This document shows, one piece after another, positions 8,801 to 17,339 of a stretch of 64,000 nucleotides of DNA. The notes below the pieces were generated by a model. The model did not search any database, was not told the DNA's origin, and saw nothing but the letters and a program-made list of their open reading frames with translations. The DNA comes from Fictibacillus terranigra (GTDB lineage: Bacteria > Bacillota > Bacilli > Bacillales > Fictibacillaceae). The stretch lies in contig NZ_JAUHLN010000004.1 of the NCBI RefSeq assembly GCF_030412265.1, forward strand, positions 343,876 through 407,875, in the 5' to 3' direction. The translations under genes and the position numbers were made by a program. Within the stretch, counting starts at the first letter, position 1, and the number at the start of each line of letters is the position of its first letter.

Positions 8801-11218
8801 TTGGGAAATTGGTCTAAGAAATTGGGCTCATCGCTCTTAATTGCCGGGCTTTCGCTGAGTCTAATGTCACCTGCAGCATTTGCTAGCGATGCACAGCCGG
8901 ACAAGGGGAAATCGTCTGCATTTGCACCCATCGATTTAAACGTTGTGGATCAGGACAGACTTGCAAAAGCCTTGAAAGACCGCGGGGTTATTTCAAAAGA
9001 TGCTTCAAAAGTGGATACCGCTAAAGCTGTTCAGAAGTACATAGCAAGAAAAAATGAAAAAGTTGGCGGAGTGCAGGTAAGCACTTCTGCATCATCAAGC
9101 AAGAAAAATTTTGACCTTAAGGCAAAAGATTTCCTTTATAAACAAAAACAGAAGCTATCAAAAAAATTGAACAACAGCCACTCTACAATCCAAAAAGGTC
9201 TTCCGAATGGGTTTGTAAAAGTAGACCCGGCTAAAGGGAAAAAATACAACGGACTCGTCCGAAAAGATAAGGTGCTTGTGCTTTTGGCCGAGTACTCTGA
9301 TTTCAAGCACAATAACGTCGAGCAAGAGCCTGGTTATATGTATGCGAAGGATTTTAACCAGAAGCACTATCAAGACATGCTGTTCGGGGACAAGCCGTTC
9401 GAACTGTTTGACGGTTCAAAGGTAGAGACATTTAAACAATATTACGAAGAGCAGTCCGGCGGGAGTTATACAGTAGAAGGTACGGTATCTCCGTGGCTCA
9501 CTGTTCCTGGAAAAGCGGCTGATTATGGTGATGACTCACCAAAAGGCGGCAATGATAATCAGCTGCCGTTTGGGCCGCGTGATTTCATTAAGGACTCATT
9601 GAATGCGTCGGTTAAGGCTGGAATCAATCTAGCAGACTATGACAATCTTGATATCTATGATATTGATGGCGATGGAAACATTAACGAACCGGACGGATTA
9701 GTCGACCACTTGATGGTTATCCATGCAGGCAGTGGACAGGAAGCTGGAGGCGGAAAGCTTGGCGACAATGCGATCTGGTCTCACCGCTGGAACCTTGGAA
9801 GCGTGTATCCGGTTGCAGATACAAAAGCCAGCGTTGATTATTGGAAAGGGCAAATGGCTGCCTTTGATTATACGGTAGAACCGGAAGATGGAGCAGTCGG
9901 GGTATTCGCCCACGAATTTGGCCATGATCTAGGACTCCCGGATGAGTATGATACTCAATATACCGGTGACGGTGAACCGGTAGCTTCCTGGTCTATTATG
10001 AGCGGCGGAAGCTGGAACGGAAATATTGCAGGAACAACACCAACAAGCTTTTCACCGCAAAACAAAGATTTCTTCCAAAAAACCATTGGCGGAAACTGGG
10101 CCAACATTCAGGAAGTTGATTACAGCAAGATCAACAAAATTGGCCTTCTTACAAAGGTGGATCAATCTGTAACCAAATCAAACAATCCGGGTATCGTAAA
10201 AGTAAACTTGCCGGATAAAAGGGTTCAAGGCATTAAACCAGCTTTCGGCCAGAAATATTTTTACAGTACAAAAGGTGATGATCTTCATACGGCGATGACG
10301 ACGCCGGAGATTGATTTGACTAATGCAACAAATGCAAAAATCGACTTTAAAACACTTTATGAAATTGAAGCAGATTATGACTACCTATATGTTAAAGTCG
10401 TAAAAGCGGACGGAACAACAGAAACGATTGACACATTTGGTGATGAAATTATAGATGAAGACAATGGCGCTGATACAACGAAGGGCCAATGGGTCGACAA
10501 GTCATATGACCTTTCTTCTTATAAAGGCCAAAAAGTCAAAGTTCAATTTGAATATGTTACAGATGGCGGCCTTGCGATGAACGGCTTTGCCATGGATAAC
10601 CTGGCTGTAAATGTAGATGGAAATGTTGTACTTTCAGATGACGCTGAAGGAACTCCAAAATTAACATTCTCCGGTGGTGCTAAGGTCTCTGACGGCATCG
10701 ACTTCAAGAAGAACAACTATTACATCGAGTGGAGAAACTACGCTGGAGCAGATAAAGCCCTTCAATTTGCCCGCGGTGTAAAATACAATACCGGTATGCT
10801 TTTATGGTATGCAGATGACAGTTTCTCCGATAACTGGACCGGCCCGCATCCAGGTGAAGGTTTCTTAGGAGTAGTAGATTCTCATCCAAAAGCGATCGTC
10901 GGTACTTTAAACGGCAAGCCTACAGTTGAAGATTCTACACGTTACCAAGTTGCAGATGCTGCATTCTCTTTTGACAAAGCTCCGGCTTGGTATATCAACT
11001 CACCTTCCAGAGGAATCTTTGACTACAAAGGTTCCAAAGGCGTAACTTCATTCGATGATTCCAAACCATACATCGATATGACAGATTATAATGGCAGCGC
11101 AGAAGACGGTGTCATCGATGACGCTGGGCGCAAGGTTCCTAACCTTGGCTTGCAGTTCCACGTGATCGGTGAAGCGAAAGACAATTCTGCAGGTGCCATC
11201 TGGATCCGTCACAGATAA
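8801..11218 (+). CDS. inhA: M6 family metalloprotease, immune inhibitor A (copy 2)
   Basis: The 805-residue product starts at TTG 8801 with the same AGGAGGGG site as copy 1. It has a signal peptide (to about residue 29, AAFAS), a basic propeptide, and the M6 catalytic motif H371-E-F-G-H375 followed by DLGLPDEYD. The C-terminal beta-rich regions match copy 1 in order ([31 protein letters not shown]). The catalytic cores are close while the propeptides differ strongly, which suggests different activation or timing. It lacks the upstream motif of copy 1 and has its own AT-rich upstream region of about 180 bases. A terminator follows. Confidence 0.92.
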   Translation: MGNWSKKLGSSLLIAGLSLSLMSPAAFASDAQPDKGKSSAFAPIDLNVVDQDRLAKALKDRGVISKDASKVDTAKAVQKYIARKNEKVGGVQVSTSASSSKKNFDLKAKDFLYKQKQKLSKKLNNSHSTIQKGLPNGFVKVDPAKGKKYNGLVRKDKVLVLLAEYSDFKHNNVEQEPGYMYAKDFNQKHYQDMLFGDKPFELFDGSKVETFKQYYEEQSGGSYTVEGTVSPWLTVPGKAADYGDDSPKGGNDNQLPFGPRDFIKDSLNASVKAGINLADYDNLDIYDIDGDGNINEPDGLVDHLMVIHAGSGQEAGGGKLGDNAIWSHRWNLGSVYPVADTKASVDYWKGQMAAFDYTVEPEDGAVGVFAHEFGHDLGLPDEYDTQYTGDGEPVASWSIMSGGSWNGNIAGTTPTSFSPQNKDFFQKTIGGNWANIQEVDYSKINKIGLLTKVDQSVTKSNNPGIVKVNLPDKRVQGIKPAFGQKYFYSTKGDDLHTAMTTPEIDLTNATNAKIDFKTLYEIEADYDYLYVKVVKADGTTETIDTFGDEIIDEDNGADTTKGQWVDKSYDLSSYKGQKVKVQFEYVTDGGLAMNGFAMDNLAVNVDGNVVLSDDAEGTPKLTFSGGAKVSDGIDFKKNNYYIEWRNYAGADKALQFARGVKYNTGMLLWYADDSFSDNWTGPHPGEGFLGVVDSHPKAIVGTLNGKPTVEDSTRYQVADAAFSFDKAPAWYINSPSRGIFDYKGSKGVTSFDDSKPYIDMTDYNGSAEDGVIDDAGRKVPNLGLQFHVIGEAKDNSAGAIWIRHR

Positions 11219-11227
11219 ACCTTAAAT

Positions 11228-11263
11228 AACCTGAATGGCTAAGGCTGTTCAGGTTTATTTTTT
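11228..11263 (+). terminator. Terminator after inhA copy 2
   Basis: AACCTGAA (11228-11235) pairs with TTCAGGTT (11248-11255) and a T-rich run follows. Confidence 0.8.
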
Positions 11264-11346
11264 GAATTTTTGAATAACCCATTTACAAATCCTGCATACT
11301 TATACTATAGTTAGATTATTAGAGAGTCTTTAAGGAGGTATGTTAT

Positions 11347-11421
11347 ATGAGCATTGTTACAGAATACGCCACTATTTATGTTAATTTCATATCTCAGCCC
11401 TCCGGTATTATGGACATTTAA
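11347..11421 (+). CDS. Putative 24-aa leader peptide (uORF) before the rsgA paralogue
   Basis: A short frame begins at ATG 11347, exactly 8 bases after a consensus AGGAGG (11333-11338), and ends at TAA 11419-11421. The peptide begins MSIVTEYATIYVNF. Its codons 17-20 (CAG CCC TCC GGT, 11395-11406) can pair with the 5-prime arm of the downstream terminator at 11456, which makes it look like a regulatory leader rather than a functional protein. The strong ribosome site in an otherwise non-coding leader is the main evidence for translation. Confidence 0.5.
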   Translation: MSIVTEYATIYVNFISQPSGIMDI

Positions 11422-11467
11422 TTTCTTTGAAGGATTTCAATGGTTAAGTGATTTTACCCGTGGGCTG
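11395..11467 (+). promoter_or_regulatory. Candidate antiterminator of an attenuator leader
   Basis: Bases 11395-11406 (CAGCCCTCCGGT) can pair with 11456-11467 (ACCCGTGGGCTG) at 10 of 12 positions. The latter segment is the 5-prime arm of terminator 11456-11490, so the two folds exclude each other. The upstream strand lies inside the uORF, so ribosome position on the uORF could decide which fold forms. Confidence 0.5.
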
Positions 11468-11490
11468 TGGACAGCTCGCGGGTTTTTATT
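11456..11490 (+). terminator. Leader terminator 1 before the rsgA paralogue
   Basis: A 13-bp stem with two G-T wobbles (11456-11468 with 11471-11483) has a very small loop and is followed by TTTTTATT. It lies between the uORF and the GTPase gene. Confidence 0.85.
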
Positions 11491-11522
11491 GATCTGGATT
11501 TCTGTGACTATGCAGAATCATC

Positions 11523-11550
11523 AAGACCGGTGCGCCGGTCTTTTTTATTT
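11523..11550 (+). terminator. Leader terminator 2 before the rsgA paralogue
   Basis: AAGACCGG (11523-11530) and CCGGTCTT (11535-11542) form a perfect 8-bp stem with a TGCG loop and a run of T. It lies 39 bases before the GTPase start, so transcription from upstream would meet two terminators in series. Confidence 0.85.
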
Positions 11551-11588
11551 TATTAAAATTAATCATTTAATCATTGGAGGAAAACAAA

Positions 11589-12650
11589 TTGAATTTAAAA
11601 CAATTAGGCTGGGACCTGTTTTTTCAAGAACCATTCACAGCATTTGATAAAGAAAACTTTTCAGTCGGCAGGGTGGCACTTGAGCATAAGGGCATGTACC
11701 GCTTATTCACAGAGCACGGGGAGCTCCTCGCCGAGGTGACGGGAAAGCTCCGCCATTTGGCATCTGAACGTCAGGATTACCCTGCTGTTGGGGATTGGGT
11801 TGTAATTGCCGCTAGGCCAGAGGAGAACAAAGCTTCCATTCATGCGATCCTTCCGCGTAAAAGTAAATTTTCAAGAAAAGCGGCAGGACATACGACAGAA
11901 GAGCAGATAGTAGCGGCAAACGTGGATACGGTTCTGCTCGTCAATGCACTGAATACCGATTTTAATTTAAGACGGATAGAAAGATACTTGCTGATGGCAT
12001 GGGAAAGCGGAGCGAACCCGGTGATTGTACTTAGTAAAGCTGACCTTTGTGATGATATCGATGAAAAAATCAGGGAAGTGGAAGAGGTGGCGATGGGTGT
12101 TCCCATCCATGCGATCAGTGCGGAAAAAGAAGAGGGGCTGGAGCAGCTTTCCGCTTATCTGGAAGAGGGCAAAACCGTTGCCCTGCTCGGTTCTTCCGGA
12201 GTAGGAAAATCCACATTGACGAATGCGCTTTACGGTGAAAAGAAACAGGAAGTAAAAACGATCAGAGAAGACGATGATAAAGGGAGGCATACGACAACTC
12301 ACCGAGAACTCATTCTGTTAAAAAACGGGGGGATCGTCATTGATACCCCTGGAATGCGGGAGCTGCAGCTGTGGGAAGCGGATGAAGCAGTGGGACACAG
12401 TTTTTCGGACATCGAAGGGCTTGCTGCGCAATGCAAGTTTCGGGATTGCAGCCACAGCAATGAACCAGGCTGTGCCGTTCAAAAAGCCATCAAGGATGAA
12501 ACACTTGATGAAGCGCGGTATAACAGCTATGTTAAACTGCAAAGAGAGCTGGCTTTCCTGGCACGTAAGGAAGATCAGCGTGCGGCACTCGCTGAAAAAT
12601 CAAAGTGGAAAAAAATCGCAGGTGACCGTACTCGTGTCAATCGTAAATAG
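11589..12650 (+). CDS. rsgA: RsgA-family circularly permuted GTPase (ribosome assembly), paralogue
   Basis: The 353-residue protein shows the circularly permuted GTPase order of RsgA/YjeQ: an N-terminal OB-fold region (about 25-100), then NKxD-like LSKAD, then the P-loop GSSGVGKST, then [10 protein letters not shown]-terminal zinc motif follows ([14 protein letters not shown]). RsgA checks the decoding centre during 30S maturation. The protein is longer than the roughly 300-residue housekeeping RsgA of bacilli, so it is probably a second, specialised copy. I choose TTG 11589, 8 bases after GGAGG, rather than the in-frame TTG 11574, which overlaps that site. Its leader with a uORF and two terminators suggests induction by translational stress; this is inference. 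Confidence 0.88.
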   Translation: MNLKQLGWDLFFQEPFTAFDKENFSVGRVALEHKGMYRLFTEHGELLAEVTGKLRHLASERQDYPAVGDWVVIAARPEENKASIHAILPRKSKFSRKAAGHTTEEQIVAANVDTVLLVNALNTDFNLRRIERYLLMAWESGANPVIVLSKADLCDDIDEKIREVEEVAMGVPIHAISAEKEEGLEQLSAYLEEGKTVALLGSSGVGKSTLTNALYGEKKQEVKTIREDDDKGRHTTTHRELILLKNGGIVIDTPGMRELQLWEADEAVGHSFSDIEGLAAQCKFRDCSHSNEPGCAVQKAIKDETLDEARYNSYVKLQRELAFLARKEDQRAALAEKSKWKKIAGDRTRVNRK

Positions 12651-12651
12651 A

Positions 12652-12683
12652 AAAGAGCTGCCATATGGGCAGCTCTTTTATTT
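12652..12683 (+). terminator. Terminator of the rsgA paralogue
   Basis: AAGAGCTGCC and GGGCAGCTCTT pair around a short ATAT loop, followed by a T-rich run. Confidence 0.9.
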
Positions 12684-12791
12684 GCTACTCATTTCAAGGG
12701 ACTGTGGTCCCTATCCTTTTAAGGGGTTTGATAAATATCCAGAATGGTAATGTTTATAAGATAACGGAAAAACATAGCGAGGTGATCATTT

Positions 12792-13191
12792 TTGCTGCAA
12801 AGATTCACAATACAGACACATAAACGGGATGAAATGATGGATGTCACGGATACGGTGCGTGCCTACGTTCAAGAGCAGGGCGTGCAGGAAGGGCTGCTTC
12901 ATGTGTATTGTGCCCATACGACAGCCGGGATCAATTAATGAAAATGCAGATCCCGATGTTAAGTCAGACATGCTGATGAGGCTCGATGAGGTATACCCTT
13001 GGGAGCATCCGAAGTACCGGCATGGTGAAGGCAACACAGCTTCCCACTTAAAAGCGAGTACAGTCGGATCCTCACAAGTGGTTTTTATTCATCAAGGTGA
13101 TCTTGTCCTTGGCACGTGGCAGGGGATTTATTTCTGTGAGTTTGACGGTCCGCGTTCCCGCAATTATTTTGTAAAGGTTATTCCTGATTAA
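12792..13191 (+). pseudogene. yjbQ: YjbQ-family (UPF0047) gene broken by a frameshift
   Basis: The first frame, from TTG 12792, encodes the family N-terminus up to the conserved HTTAGI and then stops at TAA 12936-12938. The rest of the family ([13 protein letters not shown], then [30 protein letters not shown]) continues in another frame to 13191. The conserved [16 protein letters not shown] shows that two bases are missing near 12932-12936. The intact family has thiamine-phosphate-synthase-like or unknown activity and uses the conserved His and Glu. Promoter-proximal and terminator parts remain, so the damage looks recent. A sequencing error cannot be excluded. Confidence 0.8.
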
Positions 13192-13197
13192 AGATAA

Positions 13198-13229
13198 AAG
13201 GAAATCCTCTTTAAGAGGATTTCCTTATT
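13198..13229. terminator. Bidirectional terminator between two broken genes
   Basis: AAGGAAATCCTC and GAGGATTTCCTT form a perfect 12-bp stem with a TTTAA loop and T/A-rich flanks on both sides. Confidence 0.85.
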
Positions 13230-13244
13230 TTATCTGACGAAAAT

Positions 13245-13665
13245 TTAGCGATCAAGAAGCTTTTCTAATTCTATTAATGATTCTTTTGCACTCGAATAGA
13301 TGGATAGATCAAAAACATGATCCATTGCTGTTGGCTCTTGATTAATTAATGCTGTCCTTCCTTTTGTCATAGAAGGAAGCTGATTCACGGGATAGACTTG
13401 TAAACTGGTTCCGATGACCACTACCAAATCAGATTGCTCTATGGCCGCAAATGCTTGCTCCCAGACTGGTTCCGGCAGCATCTCTCCGAAGAGAACGATT
13501 GATGGACGAAGTTTCCCTCCACAGGAACACGCAGTTCCTTTTTTAAATGCTTCAATTGAATATTATGCCGCTCTCGGTTGACATTCCAGCCCCGGTTAAC
13601 AGAACGGTGTAGGATGAACCTTTGATCCATTCAGCAAGCTGTTCAAGTACTTGTCGCTTTGCCAT
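13245..13665 (-). pseudogene. Sirtuin (Sir2 NAD-dependent deacylase) gene with an internal deletion
   Basis: From ATG 13665 (9 bases after AAGGAG) the frame encodes a normal sirtuin start, including TGAGMSTESGI, and then meets a stop. The sequence resumes in another frame at AFKKGTACSCGGKLRPSIVLFGEMLPEP and continues through VVIGTSLQVYPV to the normal end at 13245. The central part (PDFR motif, catalytic His, first zinc Cys pair) is missing. From family length I estimate that about 110-120 codons are lost, plus a frameshift. The product cannot be an active deacylase. It is the convergent neighbour of the broken yjbQ-family gene. Confidence 0.85.
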
Positions 13666-13781
13666 GTCGCTCATCTCCTTTTTTATTTCATTATAGTACT
13701 GCCGGATGAGTTCTCCTTATTTTTTTACAGGATTAACGGTATACTTGAATGTAGCAGAACTAAAGAGATGGGGGATTATCT

Positions 13782-14252
13782 ATGGTTAAAGTATTATTTG
13801 TTTGTCTTGGCAATATATGCCGCTCGCCTATGGCTGAAGCGATATTCAAGGATATGGTACAAAAAAAGGGCTTGGATGGAAAGATTTCAGTAGACTCAGC
13901 TGGAACGGGTAACTGGCACGTCGGAGAACCTCCGCATGAAGGTACACGAAATTTATTGACGGAGAAGAACATATCCTTTGAAGGATTAAAAGCAAGGCAG
14001 GTTGTTGCTGGAGATCTTACGGAATATGACTATGTTATCGGGATGGATGCTAAAAACATTGGAGATCTTCAGCGGATGGCTGGCAATGTACCGGTGAACC
14101 ATGTGGCAAGGCTGATGGATTATGTTTCTGACAGTAAAATGCAAGATGTCCCAGATCCTTATTTTACCGGGAACTTTGATGAGGTTTATGACTTGGTGTC
14201 AGAGGGCTGCCGTAAATTACTTGAAGATATTGAAGCCCGCGAAAAATTGTAG
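13782..14252 (+). CDS. yfkJ: Low-molecular-weight protein tyrosine phosphatase (YfkJ-like)
   Basis: The 156-residue product has the P-loop signature C8-LGNIC-R14-S15 at the N-terminus and the general-acid Asp in VPD125PYF, both needed for LMW-PTP catalysis. The enzyme dephosphorylates phosphotyrosine (in bacilli possibly phosphoarginine for related members) in the cytosol; YfkJ of B. subtilis is linked to ethanol stress. A GGGGAT site precedes ATG 13782. A GNAT gene follows after 13 bases, so the two probably form an operon. Length and motifs are typical. Confidence 0.92.
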   Translation: MVKVLFVCLGNICRSPMAEAIFKDMVQKKGLDGKISVDSAGTGNWHVGEPPHEGTRNLLTEKNISFEGLKARQVVAGDLTEYDYVIGMDAKNIGDLQRMAGNVPVNHVARLMDYVSDSKMQDVPDPYFTGNFDEVYDLVSEGCRKLLEDIEAREKL

Positions 14253-14265
14253 AGGAGAGGGAAGA

Positions 14266-14697
14266 ATGGGGATCATACGCCAGCTTTCGACGGAAACAGA
14301 AGTTAAGGAAGCCTTTTCTGTGATGAAGCAGCTTCGTCCGCATTTAACTGAGCCATTATTTGTTTCTCTGTATGAGGAGATGCAGACCAACGGATATACG
14401 TTGTTTGGCTGTTTTGATGATGAAAAACTGGCAGCAGTTGCAGGATTTGCTATTCAGACAAACCTTTATTATGGCAAGCATGTATGGGTCTATGATCTGG
14501 TGACAGATGAACATATTCGATCAAAAGGCCATGGAAAAGAACTTCTTTCGTTCATCGAGTCTTTTGCTGTTCACAACAACTGTAACTGTGTGGCGCTATC
14601 CTCAGGTTTGGCGAGGGAAGATGCCCATCGCTTTTATGAAGACAAAATGGAATACAGACGGGTGAGTTTTGTATTTAAAAAGGATTTCGGCAAATAA
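14266..14697 (+). CDS. GNAT family N-acetyltransferase
   Basis: The 143-residue protein carries the GNAT core: beta strands with [41 protein letters not shown], where RSKGHGKEL is the acetyl-CoA pyrophosphate loop (R/Q-x-x-G-x-G/A). A C-terminal [20 protein letters not shown] segment is also typical. It starts at ATG 14266 behind GAGAGGGAAG, 13 bases after the phosphatase stop, and ends at a strong terminator. The substrate cannot be predicted from sequence. Confidence 0.88.
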   Translation: MGIIRQLSTETEVKEAFSVMKQLRPHLTEPLFVSLYEEMQTNGYTLFGCFDDEKLAAVAGFAIQTNLYYGKHVWVYDLVTDEHIRSKGHGKELLSFIESFAVHNNCNCVALSSGLAREDAHRFYEDKMEYRRVSFVFKKDFGK

Positions 14698-14733
14698 AAA
14701 AACGGTGCGCCATAGGGCGTACCGTTTCTTTTT
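14698..14733. terminator. Bidirectional terminator, GNAT gene and GlsB-like gene
   Basis: AACGGTGCGCC and GGGCGTACCGTT pair around an ATA loop. A-rich and T-rich flanks allow use in both directions. Confidence 0.85.
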
Positions 14734-14737
14734 ATAG

Positions 14738-14992
14738 TTATGCGTTTCGTCTCATACCACGAAGGATGGCACTGACGATCAATACTACGACGATTGCACC
14801 AATAATGGCTGGAACAATGGCGAAACCTGCTACATCAGGACCCCAATCTCCAAGGATTAATCCTCCAAGCCACGCACCGACAAAACCAGCGATAATGTTT
14901 CCAATGATTCCGCCAGGAACGTCACGTCCTGTAATCACTCCTGCTAACCAACCAATGATACCACCTATAATAAGTGCCCAAAGAAAACTCAT
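14738..14992 (-). CDS. GlsB/YeaQ/YmgE family stress response membrane protein
   Basis: The 84-residue product is almost all hydrophobic and Gly-rich (FLWALIIGGIIGWLAG, GGIIGNIIAGFVGAWLGG, IVPAIIGAIVVVLIVSAIL), the typical three-helix pattern of transglycosylase-associated/GlsB proteins. I choose ATG 14992 with a GGAGGAACACACGA ribosome region, because the longer frame upstream overlaps the promoter. A good sigma-B-type promoter (minus strand, 15045-15070) lies about 50 bases upstream, so general stress induction is likely. The exact molecular role in Gram-positives is unknown. Confidence 0.88.
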   Translation of the reverse strand: MSFLWALIIGGIIGWLAGVITGRDVPGGIIGNIIAGFVGAWLGGLILGDWGPDVAGFAIVPAIIGAIVVVLIVSAILRGMRRNA

Positions 14993-15044
14993 TTCGTGTG
15001 TTCCTCCTTTAAATTTTGTTTTGTTATTGTGTTGTACCGTTAAG

Positions 15045-15070
15045 ATACCCATCCCTTTAAAAAAATAAAC
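15045..15070 (-). promoter_or_regulatory. Sigma-B-type promoter for the GlsB-like gene
   Basis: On the minus strand GTTTAT and GGGTAT are separated by 14 bases, close to the sigma-B consensus GTTTAA-N12-14-GGGTAT. It is placed just upstream of the GlsB-like gene. Confidence 0.65.
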
Positions 15071-15084
15071 AAAAACAAAAAAAT

Positions 15085-15110
15085 GTTTTTTTGTTCCAAC
15101 CACAGGGAAT
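15085..15110 (+). promoter_or_regulatory. Sigma-B-type promoter for the YtxH-like gene
   Basis: GTTTTT (15085-15090) and GGGAAT (15105-15110) are spaced by 14 bases, a fair match to sigma-B. It is divergent from the promoter at 15045-15070 and lies 46 bases before the YtxH-like start codon. Confidence 0.5.
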
Positions 15111-15156
15111 GTAAAACATACTAAAAGGTACTTTAATATAAGGGAGAGATGTTTTT

Positions 15157-15666
15157 ATGGCGTACAAAACATTTGATACGTATGAAAGAAACGACAGTAA
15201 ACTTGTAAAGGGGCTCCTCATTGGAGCAGCAGTGGGAGCGGCAATTGCTATGCTTGACCGTCCTACACGGCAAACGGTAAAACGTAAAACATTGGATGTA
15301 AAAGACCAGACAGTGACGATCGCAAAAAATGTGAAGGAAAATCCTCAATCGCTCGCTGGAGGGGTAAAAGAAACTTTCCAATCCGCATCTTCAGCCGTAA
15401 GCGATGTGATGGATGATATTAAACAGCTCATGTCGACAATGGAAGAAGTGAAAAATACCTCTATTGAAGCTATGCAGCAAGTAAGAGGAGCCAGCAGCGA
15501 TCTGGTAAAAATAGGAAGTAAATTAAAGGATGCGGGCCAGGATGTTAAAGAGCATGGAAAAGATGTGGTGGGTGAAGTAAGTGATACGGATGCAAATACA
15601 GCCCCATCTTATTCCGACCTTCAAAACAAACGGCATGTCGTTACTCCAAACGAGGGCAGCTATTAA
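15157..15666 (+). CDS. YtxH-like general stress protein
   Basis: The 169-residue protein has an N-terminal Gly/Ala-rich hydrophobic segment (VKGLLIGAAVGAAIAML, about 18-35), followed by a long amphipathic helix region with Lys/Thr/Gln and regularly spaced Val/Met. This is the layout of YtxH/YfkI-type general stress proteins. The tail is polar and disordered. It begins at ATG 15157 behind AGGGAGAG. The divergent sigma-B-like promoters link it and the GlsB-like gene to the general stress response. Function is unknown beyond stress association. Confidence 0.75.
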   Translation: MAYKTFDTYERNDSKLVKGLLIGAAVGAAIAMLDRPTRQTVKRKTLDVKDQTVTIAKNVKENPQSLAGGVKETFQSASSAVSDVMDDIKQLMSTMEEVKNTSIEAMQQVRGASSDLVKIGSKLKDAGQDVKEHGKDVVGEVSDTDANTAPSYSDLQNKRHVVTPNEGSY

Positions 15667-15719
15667 GTTGCCCTTATTTTTTCAGTATATGGATCGTTTG
15701 ATGCAGCGAGGTGAAACCG

Positions 15720-16595
15720 ATGAAATTGTTCCATGAACTTAAGTATATATCCCCAAAGTCATTTGGCATTGAATTTTTGCACAGTTTTAAAAAGAGTAAT
15801 GTTCCCGATCTGGCTGCTCAGCTTGCCTATTATTTTTTGCTGTCGCTTTTTCCTTTTCTTATTTTTTTAATAACCCTGGGAGGAATCTTTATTTCTCCGG
15901 AAGAGGCTGTTAAAGTTCTGAATAACGTCGTACCTGGTGAATCGATGGATTTAATCAGAGAAAATCTTAAAACAGTGATGGAATCAAAAAAAGGCGGACT
16001 GCTATCTTTTGGGATCATCGCTACCCTATGGTCAGCATCCAATGGAGTCAACGCGGTGATTAAAGCATTAAATGAAGCTTATGGAGTCGAAGAATGCCGC
16101 TCATTTGTTATGGCAAGAACTTTAGCAATTTTTCTTACCATTGGATTGATCATCTCAATCGTTGTCTCCTTGATTCTTCCTGTTTTCGGAAAAATGCTCG
16201 GAGAGTTTATCTTCTCTTACCTTGGATTAGATCAATTCTTTTTAAGCATGTGGGCGCTGCTCAGGTGGCTGATCAGTTTTGTGGTTATCGCTCTTGTTTT
16301 TTCAGTCTTGTATTTTATGGGGCCATGCAAGCGGCTTAAATATAGTGAAGTATGGTATGGCGCCATATTTTCCACAGTTGCCTGGCTCATTGTGTCACTT
16401 TGCTTCGCCTTCTACGTAGACAGCTTCGGCAACTATTCCGCAACATACGGAAGCCTTGGAGCCATCATCGTCCTCATGCTTTGGTTTTATTTAACCGGAC
16501 TTGTCATTATCCTAGGCGGAGTAATCAATGCAACGGTTCATAAGTTCAAGATCGACCGGGCGTATGAAAGAGGCCTATTGACGAAAACCAAATAA
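15720..16595 (+). CDS. yfkH: YihY/virulence factor BrkB family membrane protein (YfkH-like)
   Basis: The 291-residue protein has six predicted membrane segments and the family features AQLAYYFLLSLFPFLIFLI near residue 35, SNGVNAVIKALNEAYGVEE near 110 and the terminal GSLGAIIVLMLWFYLTGLVIILGGVINA. The family was once misnamed RNase BN; the real function is unknown, with proposals of transport or membrane assembly. I prefer ATG 15720 (7 bases after GAGGTG) to the upstream GTG 15711, which lies inside that ribosome site. It follows the YtxH-like gene by 53 bases without a strong terminator, so read-through is possible. Confidence 0.88.
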   Translation: MKLFHELKYISPKSFGIEFLHSFKKSNVPDLAAQLAYYFLLSLFPFLIFLITLGGIFISPEEAVKVLNNVVPGESMDLIRENLKTVMESKKGGLLSFGIIATLWSASNGVNAVIKALNEAYGVEECRSFVMARTLAIFLTIGLIISIVVSLILPVFGKMLGEFIFSYLGLDQFFLSMWALLRWLISFVVIALVFSVLYFMGPCKRLKYSEVWYGAIFSTVAWLIVSLCFAFYVDSFGNYSATYGSLGAIIVLMLWFYLTGLVIILGGVINATVHKFKIDRAYERGLLTKTK

Positions 16596-16608
16596 GGATT
16601 GAGAAGGA

Positions 16609-16632
16609 TACCGCCATTTGGCGGTTTTTTTG
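16609..16632 (+). terminator. Terminator of the YihY-family gene
   Basis: ACCGCCA and TGGCGGT pair around a short loop, followed by TTTTTTTG. Confidence 0.85.
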
Positions 16633-16678
16633 TTGGACAAAAAGACACCTTCATGCATGATTACTTATGGATATCATA

Positions 16679-16687
16679 TGGTATAAT
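16679..16687 (+). promoter_or_regulatory. Extended -10 promoter element before the VanZ gene
   Basis: TGGTATAAT is a perfect TGn extended -10 hexamer. No good -35 is visible at 17 bases, as is common for extended -10 promoters. It lies about 75 bases before the start codon. Confidence 0.5.
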
Positions 16688-16762
16688 GGACGGGGCTTTT
16701 TGAGCTGACTCAACATTTGTCATGCCATTGGCCGGCATCAAGCACGTGAATGGAGAATGATG

Positions 16763-17245
16763 ATGAAGAAGAACAAAAAGCTCAACAAGAGAAGAGCCAG
16801 GATAAAATGGAGAAATATCGGCTGGCTTATGTTCATCGGGTATTTGGCGATTCTGATCTATGCGACCCTGTTTACTTACAACCATTACGTGTACGGGAAA
16901 TCCATGAACCTTGTGCTTTTTGACAGCATCCGATTAATGTGGAAAAGCCGGGATTACTGGCTGATTTTTATAAATATAATCGGCAACGTTATTCTATTCT
17001 TCCCATTAGGCTTTCTGCCGCCGCTGATCAACCGGTCGCTGTCTAAGTGGGGACTCATGTTTGTGATTGGGTTTGGGACAAGCTCTATAATTGAAGTCAT
17101 TCAATATAATTACGCTCATCGAATTTTCGATATTGATGATATTCTGTTGAACGGGTTTGGAACAATGGTCGGACTCGCTGTGTTTAAGCTATGTGCGCTG
17201 ATCTACCGAATTATTGAAAATAACATACTGAAAAGAAAAAGGTAG
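16763..17245 (+). CDS. VanZ family membrane protein
   Basis: The product is about 160 residues with four membrane segments and the VanZ signature region: NIIGNVILFFPLGFLPPL, GFGTSSIIEVIQY and RIFDIDDILLNGFGTMVG. VanZ confers low-level teicoplanin resistance in enterococci; chromosomal relatives in bacilli have no fixed role. The N-terminus is strongly basic. Three consecutive ATG codons (16757, 16760, 16763) are possible starts; the last is best spaced from GGAG. It is monocistronic between an extended -10 promoter and a strong terminator. Confidence 0.85.
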   Translation: MKKNKKLNKRRARIKWRNIGWLMFIGYLAILIYATLFTYNHYVYGKSMNLVLFDSIRLMWKSRDYWLIFINIIGNVILFFPLGFLPPLINRSLSKWGLMFVIGFGTSSIIEVIQYNYAHRIFDIDDILLNGFGTMVGLAVFKLCALIYRIIENNILKRKR

Positions 17246-17270
17246 CCGGGAAAGACGGCTGCCTTTTTTA
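17241..17270 (+). terminator. Terminator of the VanZ-family gene
   Basis: GGTAGCCG and CGGCTGCC flank a GGAAAGA loop and are followed by seven T. The stem includes the stop codon. Confidence 0.85.
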
Positions 17271-17285
17271 ATAGGGCTCATATGG

Positions 17286-17330
17286 GCAAAAAGAATACCC
17301 TCTTGCTCTGAAGGACCAGCAAGAGGGTAT
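17286..17330 (-). terminator. Terminator of the thioredoxin-fold gene
   Basis: A perfect 13-bp inverted repeat (17295-17307 with 17318-17330) is followed on the minus strand by TCTTTTT. Confidence 0.85.
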
Positions 17331-17339
17331 CTTAAACGC

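Noticed and set aside
11354..11647. A 97-codon frame from TTG 11354 through both leader terminators
   Set aside because: It has poor spacing to the ribosome site and reads through two strong terminators into the GTPase gene. The shorter uORF at 11347 fits the site better.
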